Made by a program: the position numbers and the translations under genes. A model generated the notes under the pieces. The model had not been told where the DNA came from and made no database searches. It saw only the letters and a list, made by a program, of their open reading frames with translations. This document shows positions 18,383 to 27,600 of a DNA stretch of 64,000 bases, one piece after another. The stretch is from Acidobacteriota bacterium (lineage in GTDB: Bacteria; Acidobacteriota; Blastocatellia; Pyrinomonadales; Pyrinomonadaceae), in contig JAIVJV010000012.1 in the NCBI GenBank assembly GCA_020199835.1, forward strand, positions 62,001 through 126,000, read 5' to 3'. The stretch's first letter is position 1, and each line of letters opens with the position of its first letter.

Positions 18383-18541
18383 CCGAATCCGATGCGAAGG
18401 GGATCGTCTGACAAAGATCACCTTACCTAATTCGGGGACGGAGGACGACGCTGAAACAGATTCGGCTGAGTGTGTTCAAAACAAACTCGTCGCTCTTTCC
18501 TGTCTCCAATATCTCATAAGACGTAAAGGAGACATAGATTC

Positions 18542-20482
18542 ATGAAGCAAGCTGAACAAAGCATTGCGAACACTCAATCCGCGGTGATTTCAATTCTCAG
18601 TTGCCAAAGTGACGACACGGCTTTAGTCGAAGCCCCAACCCAAAGTGACCACACGGCTTTAGTCGAAGAGCCAACCGAATTCGACGGTCCACAAATCACC
18701 GACGCTACTTCAAAGGAGACAACAATGGCAAAAGCTTCTGCTGAACAGGTACCACTCATAAAAGTCGACACAGCACTCCTGTCACTTCGCGCATCCAACT
18801 TTGACACTCCTGCTGCCGTTGGCGAACCAATTGACAATTCCATTCAGGCCAATGCACACAACATCAGAATCAGATTGTTAGAGGGTGAACGTAGGGTCGG
18901 TAAAAGACAAAAGAGCACCCCAATTGTCAATCAGATTGCCTTTGCAGATGATGGCGATGGAATGGATGAAAAGACCTTACAAAACGCTTTGGTGCTGGGC
19001 TATTCCACTCGTTACAACAACAGGAGCGGAATGGGAAGATTCGGTGTTGGTGCAACGCTTGCCGGAATCAGTCAAGCGCAGCACCTTGGAATTTACACAC
19101 GCGCCACAAATCAAGGTTCCTATCTATACACATATATCGACCTTGAAGACATCGCAACCGGGAAGCAAACAGCGATGCCAAAACCGGAGGCGAGAGATAT
19201 TCCAAAGGAATTTTCAGATCTCATGTCGAATGGTAGCGGTACACTTGTGGTTTGGTCCAAGTGCGATCGCCTGGTCCAAGGTGATGATGGTACTGTTCAC
19301 GACTTAAATGAAGTTCGATCTGACCTGGTCGAGTGGATTGCTCGGACTTACCGCTACTTTCTTGACGGTGGCCTCCGCATTGAATTGGACGGCAAGCCTG
19401 TTGAACCTCACGATCCGCTTTATCTGATGACCATACCTCGATTTCAAGATGACCCAAAGGCTGAAATCCTAATTGATGACAAGTTCGAGTGGACCATTCC
19501 TTCGGATCCAAGCCGCACTTCTATTGTGCGAGTTCGAATGACACTCCTTCCTAAGGAATGGCGCCTGTTGCGCGGCTGGGGGAATCCGACCAACTCACAG
19601 ACACGCGAACGCAAGATTCACAAGAACGAAGGAATCTCGATCTTGCGCGCCAAGAGAGAAATTTTCTACGGCATTCTTCCTAAGTTTTATCCCAGTGCTG
19701 TTCAAGACATTGATCGGTGGCATGGTATTGAGATCATGTTCGAGCCTGAACTCGATGAATGTTTTCGAGTACGAAACGTCAAGAAAGGCGCTGAGCCAGT
19801 GGAGGGACTACGCGCAAGGCTTAAGGAGTTCCTAGACGCAACCGTCAACAACGCACGCAAACGGATTAAGAATACGTACACGGAGGAGGAGAACAAACGA
19901 CATACTCAGCAAGGAATTCACGATTCTGCTGAGAAGATTACCACTGAGGTTGAGGAGGTATCACCCAAGGCTCGCTCTGGACAAGCAACCACGCCCGAAC
20001 AACGAGAAAGCGTAATCGACGAGGTTGTTGCGGCTGCTGTTAAAGCTGCGGCAGCCGACGAAAACGCCCCTACACCTTCGGCGGTCGCTATCAAAGAGCG
20101 TATTCGCACTTTGCCATTCTCTATTGTTGATACTCAGTGGCCTGGCAAGGAATTCATTGAAATTGAACATCTGGGTCAGAATACGATCGTTAAGTTGAAT
20201 AAGCGTCATCCGTTTTTTACCCGGATCTATGCCCCCGTACTGAAAGCCGCGGGGATGCAGTCACATAACATTGAGAATGGATCAAAGGCGACAAAAGTCA
20301 CCGAAGAAGAGTTGACCGCAATAGCCCGAACGGTCCAGGTGGGTCTGGACTTGCTCATCATGGCCTATGCTAAGGCCGAGAGTATGCATCCAGATCCTGA
20401 CAGTCAGTACGGTGACCTTCGCACACAGTGGGGACTCTTTTTGTACAACATGATTCAGCGGATCGACGGGAATGCAGCATGA
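18542..20482 (+). CDS. GHKL (MORC-like) ATPase linked to PT island
   Basis: The product has 646 residues from ATG 18542, or 585 from ATG 18725. Both starts have AAGGAG at good spacing. The ATP-binding Bergerat fold is clear: N-box EPIDNSIQANA, G1 box ADDGDGMD, G2 GRFGVGATLAG, and the GSGTLVVW strand. The C-terminal half is helical, with a basic hinge (~435-470), and has no nuclease motif I can see. Prokaryotic MORC-like GHKL ATPases are known from restriction-type gene clusters (reported with Z1, Vsr and methylase genes). Here none of those is adjacent; the neighbours are PT genes. It probably acts as an ATP-driven DNA clamp in defence, which is inference. Confidence 0.75.
   Translation: MKQAEQSIANTQSAVISILSCQSDDTALVEAPTQSDHTALVEEPTEFDGPQITDATSKETTMAKASAEQVPLIKVDTALLSLRASNFDTPAAVGEPIDNSIQANAHNIRIRLLEGERRVGKRQKSTPIVNQIAFADDGDGMDEKTLQNALVLGYSTRYNNRSGMGRFGVGATLAGISQAQHLGIYTRATNQGSYLYTYIDLEDIATGKQTAMPKPEARDIPKEFSDLMSNGSGTLVVWSKCDRLVQGDDGTVHDLNEVRSDLVEWIARTYRYFLDGGLRIELDGKPVEPHDPLYLMTIPRFQDDPKAEILIDDKFEWTIPSDPSRTSIVRVRMTLLPKEWRLLRGWGNPTNSQTRERKIHKNEGISILRAKREIFYGILPKFYPSAVQDIDRWHGIEIMFEPELDECFRVRNVKKGAEPVEGLRARLKEFLDATVNNARKRIKNTYTEEENKRHTQQGIHDSAEKITTEVEEVSPKARSGQATTPEQRESVIDEVVAAAVKAAAADENAPTPSAVAIKERIRTLPFSIVDTQWPGKEFIEIEHLGQNTIVKLNKRHPFFTRIYAPVLKAAGMQSHNIENGSKATKVTEEELTAIARTVQVGLDLLIMAYAKAESMHPDPDSQYGDLRTQWGLFLYNMIQRIDGNAA
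18605..18676 (+). repeat. 36-base tandem duplication inside the GHKL gene
   Basis: Bases 18605-18640 and 18641-18676 are adjacent copies that differ at only three positions. They encode QSDDTALVEAPT followed by QSDHTALVEEPT. The duplication lies between the two possible starts, so it affects only the longer product. Confidence 0.8.
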
Positions 20483-20936
20483 CCGCTTCAACACGGGCGG
20501 GTCGATGGACGTGCGCGAGAGATTGGCTACGCAGGAGAAATTGCCGCTACTGACGTATTTTTGTCGTCCAATGTTGTCCCAATCCAAAAGAAGCTTTCTT
20601 TCGCGAATGTTGTTACTGGGCATGCATTGCGTGACGATGGCGTTCTCATGAACCTCAATCATCCGAACCGACCGGATTGCCAACAGGTTCAGTGCCCGTA
20701 CTGTGCAGCAGCAATCGACGCCGCTTTGCGTTGGCGAAGTCGCTGTCTTAGAAATTGCAGATAGGCGGCGTTTGAAAAATCTTCGAAGGCCGCGTGTTAA
20801 GTTTCGAAGGAGTCTATGGTACAAAACGCATAGTTGATTTTCACCGTTCGCCCACAACGGGTCGAACGGAAAACGTAACGTGAACTTTACTGCCTTGTTC
20901 AGCCCTGGGCGAGCAAGGAAAACAGGAAGGGAACCC
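20483..20936. other. Intergenic region with in-frame extension after the GHKL stop
   Basis: After the TGA at 20480-20482 the same frame stays open for 93 codons to a TAG at 20762-20764 and includes a CPYC pair. There is no start with a ribosome binding site inside it, so I do not call a gene. Hairpin copy B follows at 20895. Confidence 0.35.
20895..20916 (+). promoter_or_regulatory. Hairpin leader, copy B
   Basis: TTGTTC-A-GCC-CTG-GGC-GAGCAA has the same stem, bulged A and three-base loop as the element at 18241. Two outer pairs have changed on both sides (C-G to T-A, A-T to G-C) and one became a T-G wobble. It is followed by GGAAAACAGGAAGGG and the ATG at 20937. It may be an RNA leader or a symmetric protein-binding site. 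Confidence 0.5.
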
Positions 20937-21152
20937 ATGACCAATCTTGAGCGCAATCTCTGCGCAAAACAATTTCTGCGACAAATTCTGACTTCCCAAG
21001 AACGGCTGCTCGTTGCAGCTTTTGCTCTCGGGTTTAATCAAGCCGAAATCGCTATCAAATCCGGCGTATCTGCTGCGGCAGTCTCTCAAATGACCCGTCG
21101 GGTGAGATTGAAAGCCGATCGCTTCTGGGCATCCGCGCCCGATCAACGTTGA
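20937..21152 (+). CDS. Small HTH protein of sigma-region-4 type
   Basis: The product has 71 residues. ATG 20937 follows GGAAGGG at ideal spacing. Residues ~18-55 (LTSQERLLVAAFALGFNQAE then IKSGVSAAAVSQMTRRVR) read as a region-4 or LuxR-like helix-turn-helix that recognises DNA. There is no sensor or other domain. It stands alone between the GHKL gene and the PT modification operon, downstream of a conserved hairpin. It is a reasonable candidate for the regulator of the island, but no target site is proved. Confidence 0.55.
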   Translation: MTNLERNLCAKQFLRQILTSQERLLVAAFALGFNQAEIAIKSGVSAAAVSQMTRRVRLKADRFWASAPDQR

Positions 21153-21799
21153 ATTAAAGCTCGTTGAGAAACATTAGGTTCGCGGCTGAACTGCTCAGTC
21201 CGGCGATTGATCCGTTCCCGCTTTGAACCGCGGCAATACCAAAAGTTGCATGCGGTAGAAAGGATTCTTCGGATAATGGCAAGTCAGTATGACGGTAACA
21301 CCGGTGACAAGTGCAAAAAGAGCGGCATTTACAGATGCGACAGTCACAGCGATAACACCATACCGCTCTCAGAAGGCGAAAAGTTCCCTCCGTGCTCTCG
21401 GGCCGGCGGCCATTCGACGACGTGGCGTTTTGTCCGATCCGCGTAACAGTGTTATCAACAATCGCGACACAGGCGGGAGATACTTCCCGCCTGTGGTAAG
21501 CGAAACGAACAGCTATTTAAGTACAATCATGCAAAGTTCGCAGAATCGTCTTCGTCCGCTACGTCGTTAAAACTTCATCAAGCTTCTGTCCCTTTGTTCG
21601 CGGTGATCTTATTGCTCGCGCATTTTTTACATCGATTCTTCTATCCGATTTCGGCGCGGTCTCTGGGCTAGAGACGCTACCGAGGAACGAAAATGGTGAG
21701 CTTAAAGTTGTTCACTATTTCTAGCGCATTAATCTCAACCACTCTGCCTCCCTGGTAGATGGTTGGACGCCTCGCGCGACCCAAGCGCCCCTCAATCAA
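21153..21799. other. Intergenic region beyond the PT operon
   Basis: 647 bases between the HTH gene and the 3' end of the minus-strand PT operon. Short open frames on the plus strand (21207-21446, 21289-21570) lack ribosome binding sites and family patterns. The only notable element is the long perfect hairpin at 21468-21495. Confidence 0.4.
21468..21495. terminator. Perfect 11-pair hairpin
   Basis: CACAGGCGGGA (21468-21478) pairs perfectly with TCCCGCCTGTG (21485-21495) around a six-base loop. It lies between two converging transcription units (the HTH gene and the PT operon). Neither side has a T run, so it could be a bidirectional transcript end that does not fit the classical pattern, or a repeat-type palindrome. 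Confidence 0.4.
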
Positions 21800-23131
21800 T
21801 CATGTAGTTTCGCTAGGTGCCGCTTCGTCGGGAACGTTACCTGACCAATCAATTAAAGGTAGTGCCGTCGCCCGTTTGTTTCCGCTTATGTCACGATACA
21901 GTTTGTTCAACTCTCGAATCTTTGGTGCCCCTTTCAAACTTAACGAGAAGCTAAGCAGAGAAACCAATAACCCGCGCTCTTTCTTGCCTCCTTGAATGTT
22001 TCGAGTTTCAGGATTCCATATTACATTTACCCAAGGATCGTCATCGATATCCATCGACACTTCAGACATGATTGCATCGATCGCATCTTCAATTGATCTT
22101 CCATTCATGGCTACGGAACGTAACAGTTCGGCAATAACAAACTGGCCCATCGGCCGAGCGAAAACGCTTCCACCTGGAACAGGTTTGCCATCATCGTCCA
22201 GAACAGGTCCATCCTTATCCATTTTCTTACGCAAATCCCCCGGAGATTTCTTCCCTTGTAAAACAACTTCAAATCCCGGACATTTATCGAATAATCGATT
22301 CCAAATCTTTTCGAGGAAGTTGTAATACTTATCGAGATCTTGGTATGACCTTCGGAACTGTTTGAAGTCCTGATCGATTTGCAACCCGCCGTCATATCCG
22401 CCCAATAAAATCTCATTCGTCTCATAAAGCGCGGCGAGGGTCGTAATGTAAGGATCATTTTTCTTACTCGGATTGAGCTGCTTGGAATTGATCGACTCAA
22501 CATTCGCCAAGACAAGCTTCTGTAGATACTTGTGTTCCTTGACCAACCGGCGCGTAACAATGGCAACACTATCATCTTCGTCAATTGCTATGTTCATGCC
22601 TTTTGTCGTCGGCTTTGCCCGCCGATTCAGTGTCGAGAACAGTCGACGAGTTCGCTGCATTCCCGTCTTTGTCTCTTCGTGTTTTAGTATGATTACGGCG
22701 ATTTCTTCCTTCGCTAAATCCGCATCTAGCCGAATTGCTTCTTGAATAGATTTAAGTCGATGCTGACCATCCAAAGCGTAATAAACCTGGCTCCCATCAA
22801 ATCGAAGTAAACCGAAGCCGTAGGATGACCTGTTGGTGTCGTCGATTAAATCATGTTCTTCAACTTTAACTGGCGAGAACTCAGGGTCCCCACCGTAGAC
22901 TGCAACAACAAGCGCTCCGTAAAATCGCTGTTTTTCCTTCAAAAGATACGGGACCATCTCCTTATTCACACGATCTTCGATCGCACGTTGAATTAGGTTG
23001 TCTAAATCAGCATGAGTCTGTATCTCTTCAGCTAATCGGCATTCGCGCGCTACCTTCCCAAGCTTCATGACCGTAACGTAGTAGGTCCAGTCTCCCATCT
23101 GCGCTCTTAGCGCAGGCACATAGTCAGGCAT
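21800..23131 (-). CDS. dndB: DndB-like DGQHR-domain protein
   Basis: The product has 443 residues. The DGQHR motif that names the domain is at residues 121-125 (ALDGQHRLKSIQEAI), followed by a Glu-rich strand/helix and RTRRLFSTLNRRAKPTTKG, all typical of DndB. In dnd systems DndB is a DNA-binding negative regulator of PT modification genes. Canonical ssp clusters are not described with it, so its place at the end of an ssp-like operon is notable. AAGGAG precedes the start, 15 bases after the stop of the GIY-YIG gene. It is last in the minus-strand operon. Confidence 0.75.
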   Translation of the reverse strand: MPDYVPALRAQMGDWTYYVTVMKLGKVARECRLAEEIQTHADLDNLIQRAIEDRVNKEMVPYLLKEKQRFYGALVVAVYGGDPEFSPVKVEEHDLIDDTNRSSYGFGLLRFDGSQVYYALDGQHRLKSIQEAIRLDADLAKEEIAVIILKHEETKTGMQRTRRLFSTLNRRAKPTTKGMNIAIDEDDSVAIVTRRLVKEHKYLQKLVLANVESINSKQLNPSKKNDPYITTLAALYETNEILLGGYDGGLQIDQDFKQFRRSYQDLDKYYNFLEKIWNRLFDKCPGFEVVLQGKKSPGDLRKKMDKDGPVLDDDGKPVPGGSVFARPMGQFVIAELLRSVAMNGRSIEDAIDAIMSEVSMDIDDDPWVNVIWNPETRNIQGGKKERGLLVSLLSFSLSLKGAPKIRELNKLYRDISGNKRATALPLIDWSGNVPDEAAPSETT

Positions 23132-23146
23132 CGTGTTCTCTCCTTC

Positions 23147-23659
23147 TTAGTCAAAGGCTTTGGCCCAAAACTTCTCCCGGTCATACGGCCGAGTATTGCA
23201 AGGCGGCTTGCAGCACATGATTAAATGCTTTTCCACCACATCAACATAAACCTCGGGCATCGCGGCCCACCAAAATCTTAGTCGATTCTGATACTTGTTC
23301 AGCATAACGACTATCTTTTCGCGTCCCCGGTAGTCTTTCCTTTCACTCAGATAATCCTCGAACCTTTCGGATAGATATTGATCACTCGCCTTTCCGATAT
23401 ACAGCGGCAAATGAATTTTGTCCGGAAAAGGATCTCCCAAGTCAATGGCAAAGCAATACACGCCGAATTTCGCCGGAACCATGGATTTTGCTGCCGCGAT
23501 GAACTTGCAGCTATCCCAAACGAAGGGTTGCGGAACGGGTGCCAGCGCGTTTGGGAACTCATCTACATATTCCGGGAACCACTCAAGGTTATACTTACTC
23601 TCGCGCTCAAAACGTCCAGCAATCGCCGCTTTCTGAACAGCAAAATCGGTCCCTGCCAT
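23147..23659 (-). CDS. GIY-YIG-type nuclease in the PT operon
   Basis: The product has 170 residues. The two motif strands are visible as G66-V-Y68 and Y87-I-G89, separated by 18 residues. The expected arginine (SERF, R99), a metal-binding glutamate (VVEKHLI, E143) and a C-terminal asparagine (PPCNTRPY, N155) follow in the right order. GIY-YIG domains cut DNA and occur in homing, repair and restriction enzymes. It lies between the SspD-type and DndB-like genes, so it may nick DNA for sulfur insertion or act as the restriction effector. There is no other domain. The ribosome binding site is weak. Assignment is by motif pattern. Confidence 0.65.
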   Translation of the reverse strand: MAGTDFAVQKAAIAGRFERESKYNLEWFPEYVDEFPNALAPVPQPFVWDSCKFIAAAKSMVPAKFGVYCFAIDLGDPFPDKIHLPLYIGKASDQYLSERFEDYLSERKDYRGREKIVVMLNKYQNRLRFWWAAMPEVYVDVVEKHLIMCCKPPCNTRPYDREKFWAKAFD

Positions 23660-23796
23660 ATCTCAACTTCGGACTGGAATTAAGGCACAAACTGGAGTGT
23701 GGAGGACAAAGCTTGAGACCCCAATTGAACGTTGTGATCGCCACGCCCATGGGAACTGTCAAGCTGCTATGGTAAAACTCTCTACATTCAGGATTG

Positions 23797-24603
23797 TCAC
23801 AAATGACAAACTAAACAAGGTTCCGAATCATCTTCATCAGCTAATGTTTCATTAAAAATTTGATACAACTTCTGTCCGGGATTAGCAGTGCTCTTCTTGC
23901 GCATTGCCAGTTCTTGCTTGCGTTTGATATCTGCAACGCGTTCAGGTCGTGCCAATTCTTCGAGACTTTCCCCCTGGCTCCAAGTGAATCGCACATTCCG
24001 TTCGTCGTCATTCTTTTCGTATTGCTTGGCCCTCTCAAACAAATCCGGGTGACGATCTTTTAGACCAACCCATTCACTTTTCCGCTGGAAAAAACAAAAA
24101 TAACAACCAGATCTAGTCCGCCATTCGTAGTATTTTGGCAAGCCTACTCCGGCCACACGTAGCAACTCAAAAACATCCGCTTCTCGAATCCCATCCTCTT
24201 TGAAGGGATACACCGGAGTAATATTTGGCTTATGAGAAATGTAACCTTCACGATCCTCGTCCGCTCGGATTCCAATGTAGCTGAAAACGGGATCTTCACC
24301 GACGAATTCCTCGAATGGCTTAATCTTTAACATCCTGGTACACCATCGCATCTGAGAAGAAGGCAAGTAGCCGCCATACATCTCTAGCCAGTGATCAAAT
24401 CCGCGTTCGGCGTTCAATCGAGTAATTGGCTTTCCCAGATAGGCCTGAAGTGTGTCCAAGTATTCATATGTCTCGGGAAGTTCCTTTTGGGTATCGCAGA
24501 AGAAATACTCCATCTCAGGCACGCGATCTCTCATATAGATCGCGAGCGCGGAACTGTCCTTTCCTCCCGAAAGACCAAGTACATGCCGCTGTTTGCTTAT
24601 CAT
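23797..24603 (-). CDS. sspD: SspD/DndC-type sulfurtransferase (PAPS reductase family)
   Basis: The product has 268 residues. The ATP-pyrophosphatase P-loop is SGGKDS at residues 12-17. Cysteines C88 (RWCTRMLKIKPFEEF), C167-x2-C170 (SGCYFCFF) and a terminal C263-x2-C266 are placed as in PAPS-reductase-like proteins, and some may bind an iron-sulfur cluster. In PT systems this enzyme activates the DNA backbone with ATP and helps pass sulfur from the cysteine desulfurase. The length is closer to SspD than to the longer DndC. Its start overlaps the stop of the upstream ATPase gene (ATGA), so the two are coupled. Confidence 0.8.
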   Translation of the reverse strand: MISKQRHVLGLSGGKDSSALAIYMRDRVPEMEYFFCDTQKELPETYEYLDTLQAYLGKPITRLNAERGFDHWLEMYGGYLPSSQMRWCTRMLKIKPFEEFVGEDPVFSYIGIRADEDREGYISHKPNITPVYPFKEDGIREADVFELLRVAGVGLPKYYEWRTRSGCYFCFFQRKSEWVGLKDRHPDLFERAKQYEKNDDERNVRFTWSQGESLEELARPERVADIKRKQELAMRKKSTANPGQKLYQIFNETLADEDDSEPCLVCHL

Positions 24604-27600
24604 TTCTTGCTTATGTTTGTCAGTAAAGTGCCAATTCGCTCCATACCGGCCTGTTTCGAATCCAGCAGTTCCGACAAGTACTTCTGCGAGATCGACGAAA
24701 GCGCCGCCAAAGCAAGCTCTGGATTTGAGGCAAGCTCAAGCCGCTCTAGCAACTCGTCAATCTGAATCACTGCTGTCGCAAATGTGGAGCTATCCTGGGG
24801 TTCAACTACCACAACCGCTTCCAAGTCTTTCGTATACCGATCACCCACGCTAATTCTCAAGATGTGGTCAGGCTTCCGGCCTTGTTCCAATCGACGAACT
24901 TCTTCGAATACCACAACCTCCAGATGCCGAAACGAGCGTGCCAAATCGGTGACGCCAACGTCATAGCGAACTCGATCAGCATCGTTCCACAAACGGGGCT
25001 CCTTCCCGACAACAATTGTCGCGATACTCTCTATCCATGCTGACTCTTCAGTGTCACTCTCTTGAATCTGATGGGTGAATGCTTTCAATCTTGGATCAAC
25101 GCAAAACACTGAAAGCTCGCTCGCTCTTGTCGCAAGTCTCTCACGGTTGGTTCCATCCGAAAACCCAAAGGCCTTGAATAGAGTTTCTTCCAATTCAACC
25201 AACAGATCGTCGTAGACTCTCTGCAATTCCCGCAAAGCGCCCTTGAGCGCAGTGAAGAAACTATTGAGATGGTCTGGCACGACTGCCTTCTTCGTCGAAA
25301 AAGGCTGCACGCCACACGCGTGAGGTAGTTGCTGAAAAAGCAGGACATCCGGATCTTTTGACGAAAAAAGCGCCTCTTTGATCGCGATGGCTGTAGGGGA
25401 AATATTCTTCGTCTGTTTCGTGTATTGCGGTAACCGCGTGAAGAACCGGTACAGAGGCTTGACTATCGTGACCAGATTTTCTGAAGTGCCATTCGACTCT
25501 TTACCAAACAATTGTGCCATGAGCCTGAAGACATCGCGTCTGACCCCTTGAACGCGAAACCTTCGCAACTCGAACTTTTCAGGCGACCGAATCAAACGAT
25601 CGTAACATTCAGCTCCGACCTCTGGTACAAACGCGCCGTTTTCATAGAACGCAATCTCTGTGTCGTATGCCAGAGCTGCGGCACAAAACAGGATTGGGAT
25701 AACTCCCATTTTTAGCCCATACGGAGGACGTCGTAGTTCCTCAAACAAATCTTTAACAGAACGCCGCTGCAATTCACATCCCTTGAAGAAATCCCTCATT
25801 GCCTGCCACACTTGGACCAAGCCCTGATCTCGCAATGGCTTCTTAAAACACCACGTATCCCCTTCCAGACGATGAATTCTTGTCCGCTCCAGAACTGAAG
25901 CATAGATCGCGATCTCTGGCGGCGTCCCAATGATTCCTAACCGCGCCTCGGCCGCACTCCTTATCATTGCATCAATCAGATTTCCTCTCGCCGCGGCAGC
26001 GGATGAAGAAAGCTGCCGGCGGTTCACCAATTCGTTACGCAGAATAGGAGTGGCGGAATACACCTGGTCGCAAACGTGAGAAAGAAAATTTGCAAGCCCG
26101 CGCGCAGTGGACAGTTCCTGTCTGATTCCGTGGTGAAACCAAAGCGTGTTACGCGCACTGTGCGCGTTAGCCCCAAATAATAATTGAACCTGGGTTCCAA
26201 CTCGCGTACTCGCTTCCGTCAACCGAGCGCGAAGCTCACGGCGCGCAACTGCGTCGCCCTGCAATGCTGGAGTGTTGTTCTGCACCCATTGCAGCAGTTC
26301 TAATTCTCTTACAGCTTCACGTAAGCCACTCGCATCACGAGGAATCGCAATGACTACCTCGAGCTGTTCTCTCACTCCGGAACTTTGGGCTATCTCAACC
26401 AGGTTCTGAAACTCATGATTATTTCGAGGCAGGCAATATAAAATTAGACCATCGGCGTCATTCGGCACATTTAGCGATTTAGAAAAACTTTCAACATCAG
26501 TAAAGCGCACGGAGAAATATCTTAATGTTCCGGTCTCAAATGAATGCCGCTTTGCAACGAGCGGTCGCGGCGACCAGAGTTGATTGACTCTTTGAGAAAT
26601 GCTGACACCCTCAGCGACCCGGCGACCGGCTTCTTTCACTCTCTCATTTAGATCAATATCGCTTCCCTCCCACAGAGCGAGAGTGGCGCTGTGTTTACGT
26701 TCAACGATAATTGAATGCTGTAGAAGTGTATTTTGTGTCTTCTTAAACTCAGCGCCTGATTGAGAAAGCGAGAACTGCAACACGCCAACGCTTGGCTTAA
26801 GTTCGCCATAACTTCCAACCGCGGAGAGCAGACCAATTGATTTTATAAATCGGATCTCTTGCGGACGCATCTCTGCTGCTCTTTCGAGAGCACTCTGAAC
26901 TTCAGCCCACCGAGTCGCTCCTTCGCCCACACCAAGGCCTTGGCCAAGGAACTCTGCGACATAATCATATAGGTCCGTCAACGTAAACCATGGACCAGTT
27001 CCTTCTTCAATTTCCTGCTGGAGAAAATTGGCAAATCCATGCGGTTCCCGCGAGGTCAAAAAAGAAAATAGTGATCGCTGATTCTGACCAAACTTGCGAC
27101 ACAACCGAATCAGCGTTAGCACCGCAACTGGATGCAAAGGCGCGCAATTCGCAACCGCGTCAATAAACTCCTGTTTTGACATCCCACGTGGCAAGAGCTT
27201 CAGAGCTATAGCCTCTTCCGCGTGTTTCCTTGCCTTCGATTTCATCACGACGATCCACTTATTATCGGAATGCTGAATAGCCGAGGCTATCAAATTGAGC
27301 AGTTGCTCGGGCGGTTCTTGAAAAGCTGCATCTTCAAAACGTCCCTGAACTTTGGACCATTCATCACGAACTGTTGGTCGCAGGTCAGCCGCATACTTAT
27401 CGAAAGATTGATGGAGAATGGTCACCAATACGAAACTACTAGCCTCAAATTTAGCCGTAGCTTCAGCGAGTTGCTGGAGAACAAAAATGTCTCCGTTCTC
27501 CGGATCACGCGCGGCGTACTCCAGGAACTTTCCCAATTCATCGATAATTAAGAGGACGCCTCGAGCTCGACCGGATTCCTGGAGATGCCGTATGACGCGG

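Larger units (their letters stand above)
18010..18541. other. Intergenic region between HNH and GHKL genes
   Basis: 532 bases with no full-length gene. It holds a hairpin at 18241-18262 and a 33-codon frame at 18281-18382, both described separately. AAGGAG just before 18542 is the ribosome binding site of the GHKL gene. Confidence 0.45.

Noticed and set aside
20282-20956. Minus-strand frame of 224 codons
   Set aside because: Overlaps the end of the GHKL gene and the intergenic region, with low-complexity composition and no family pattern.
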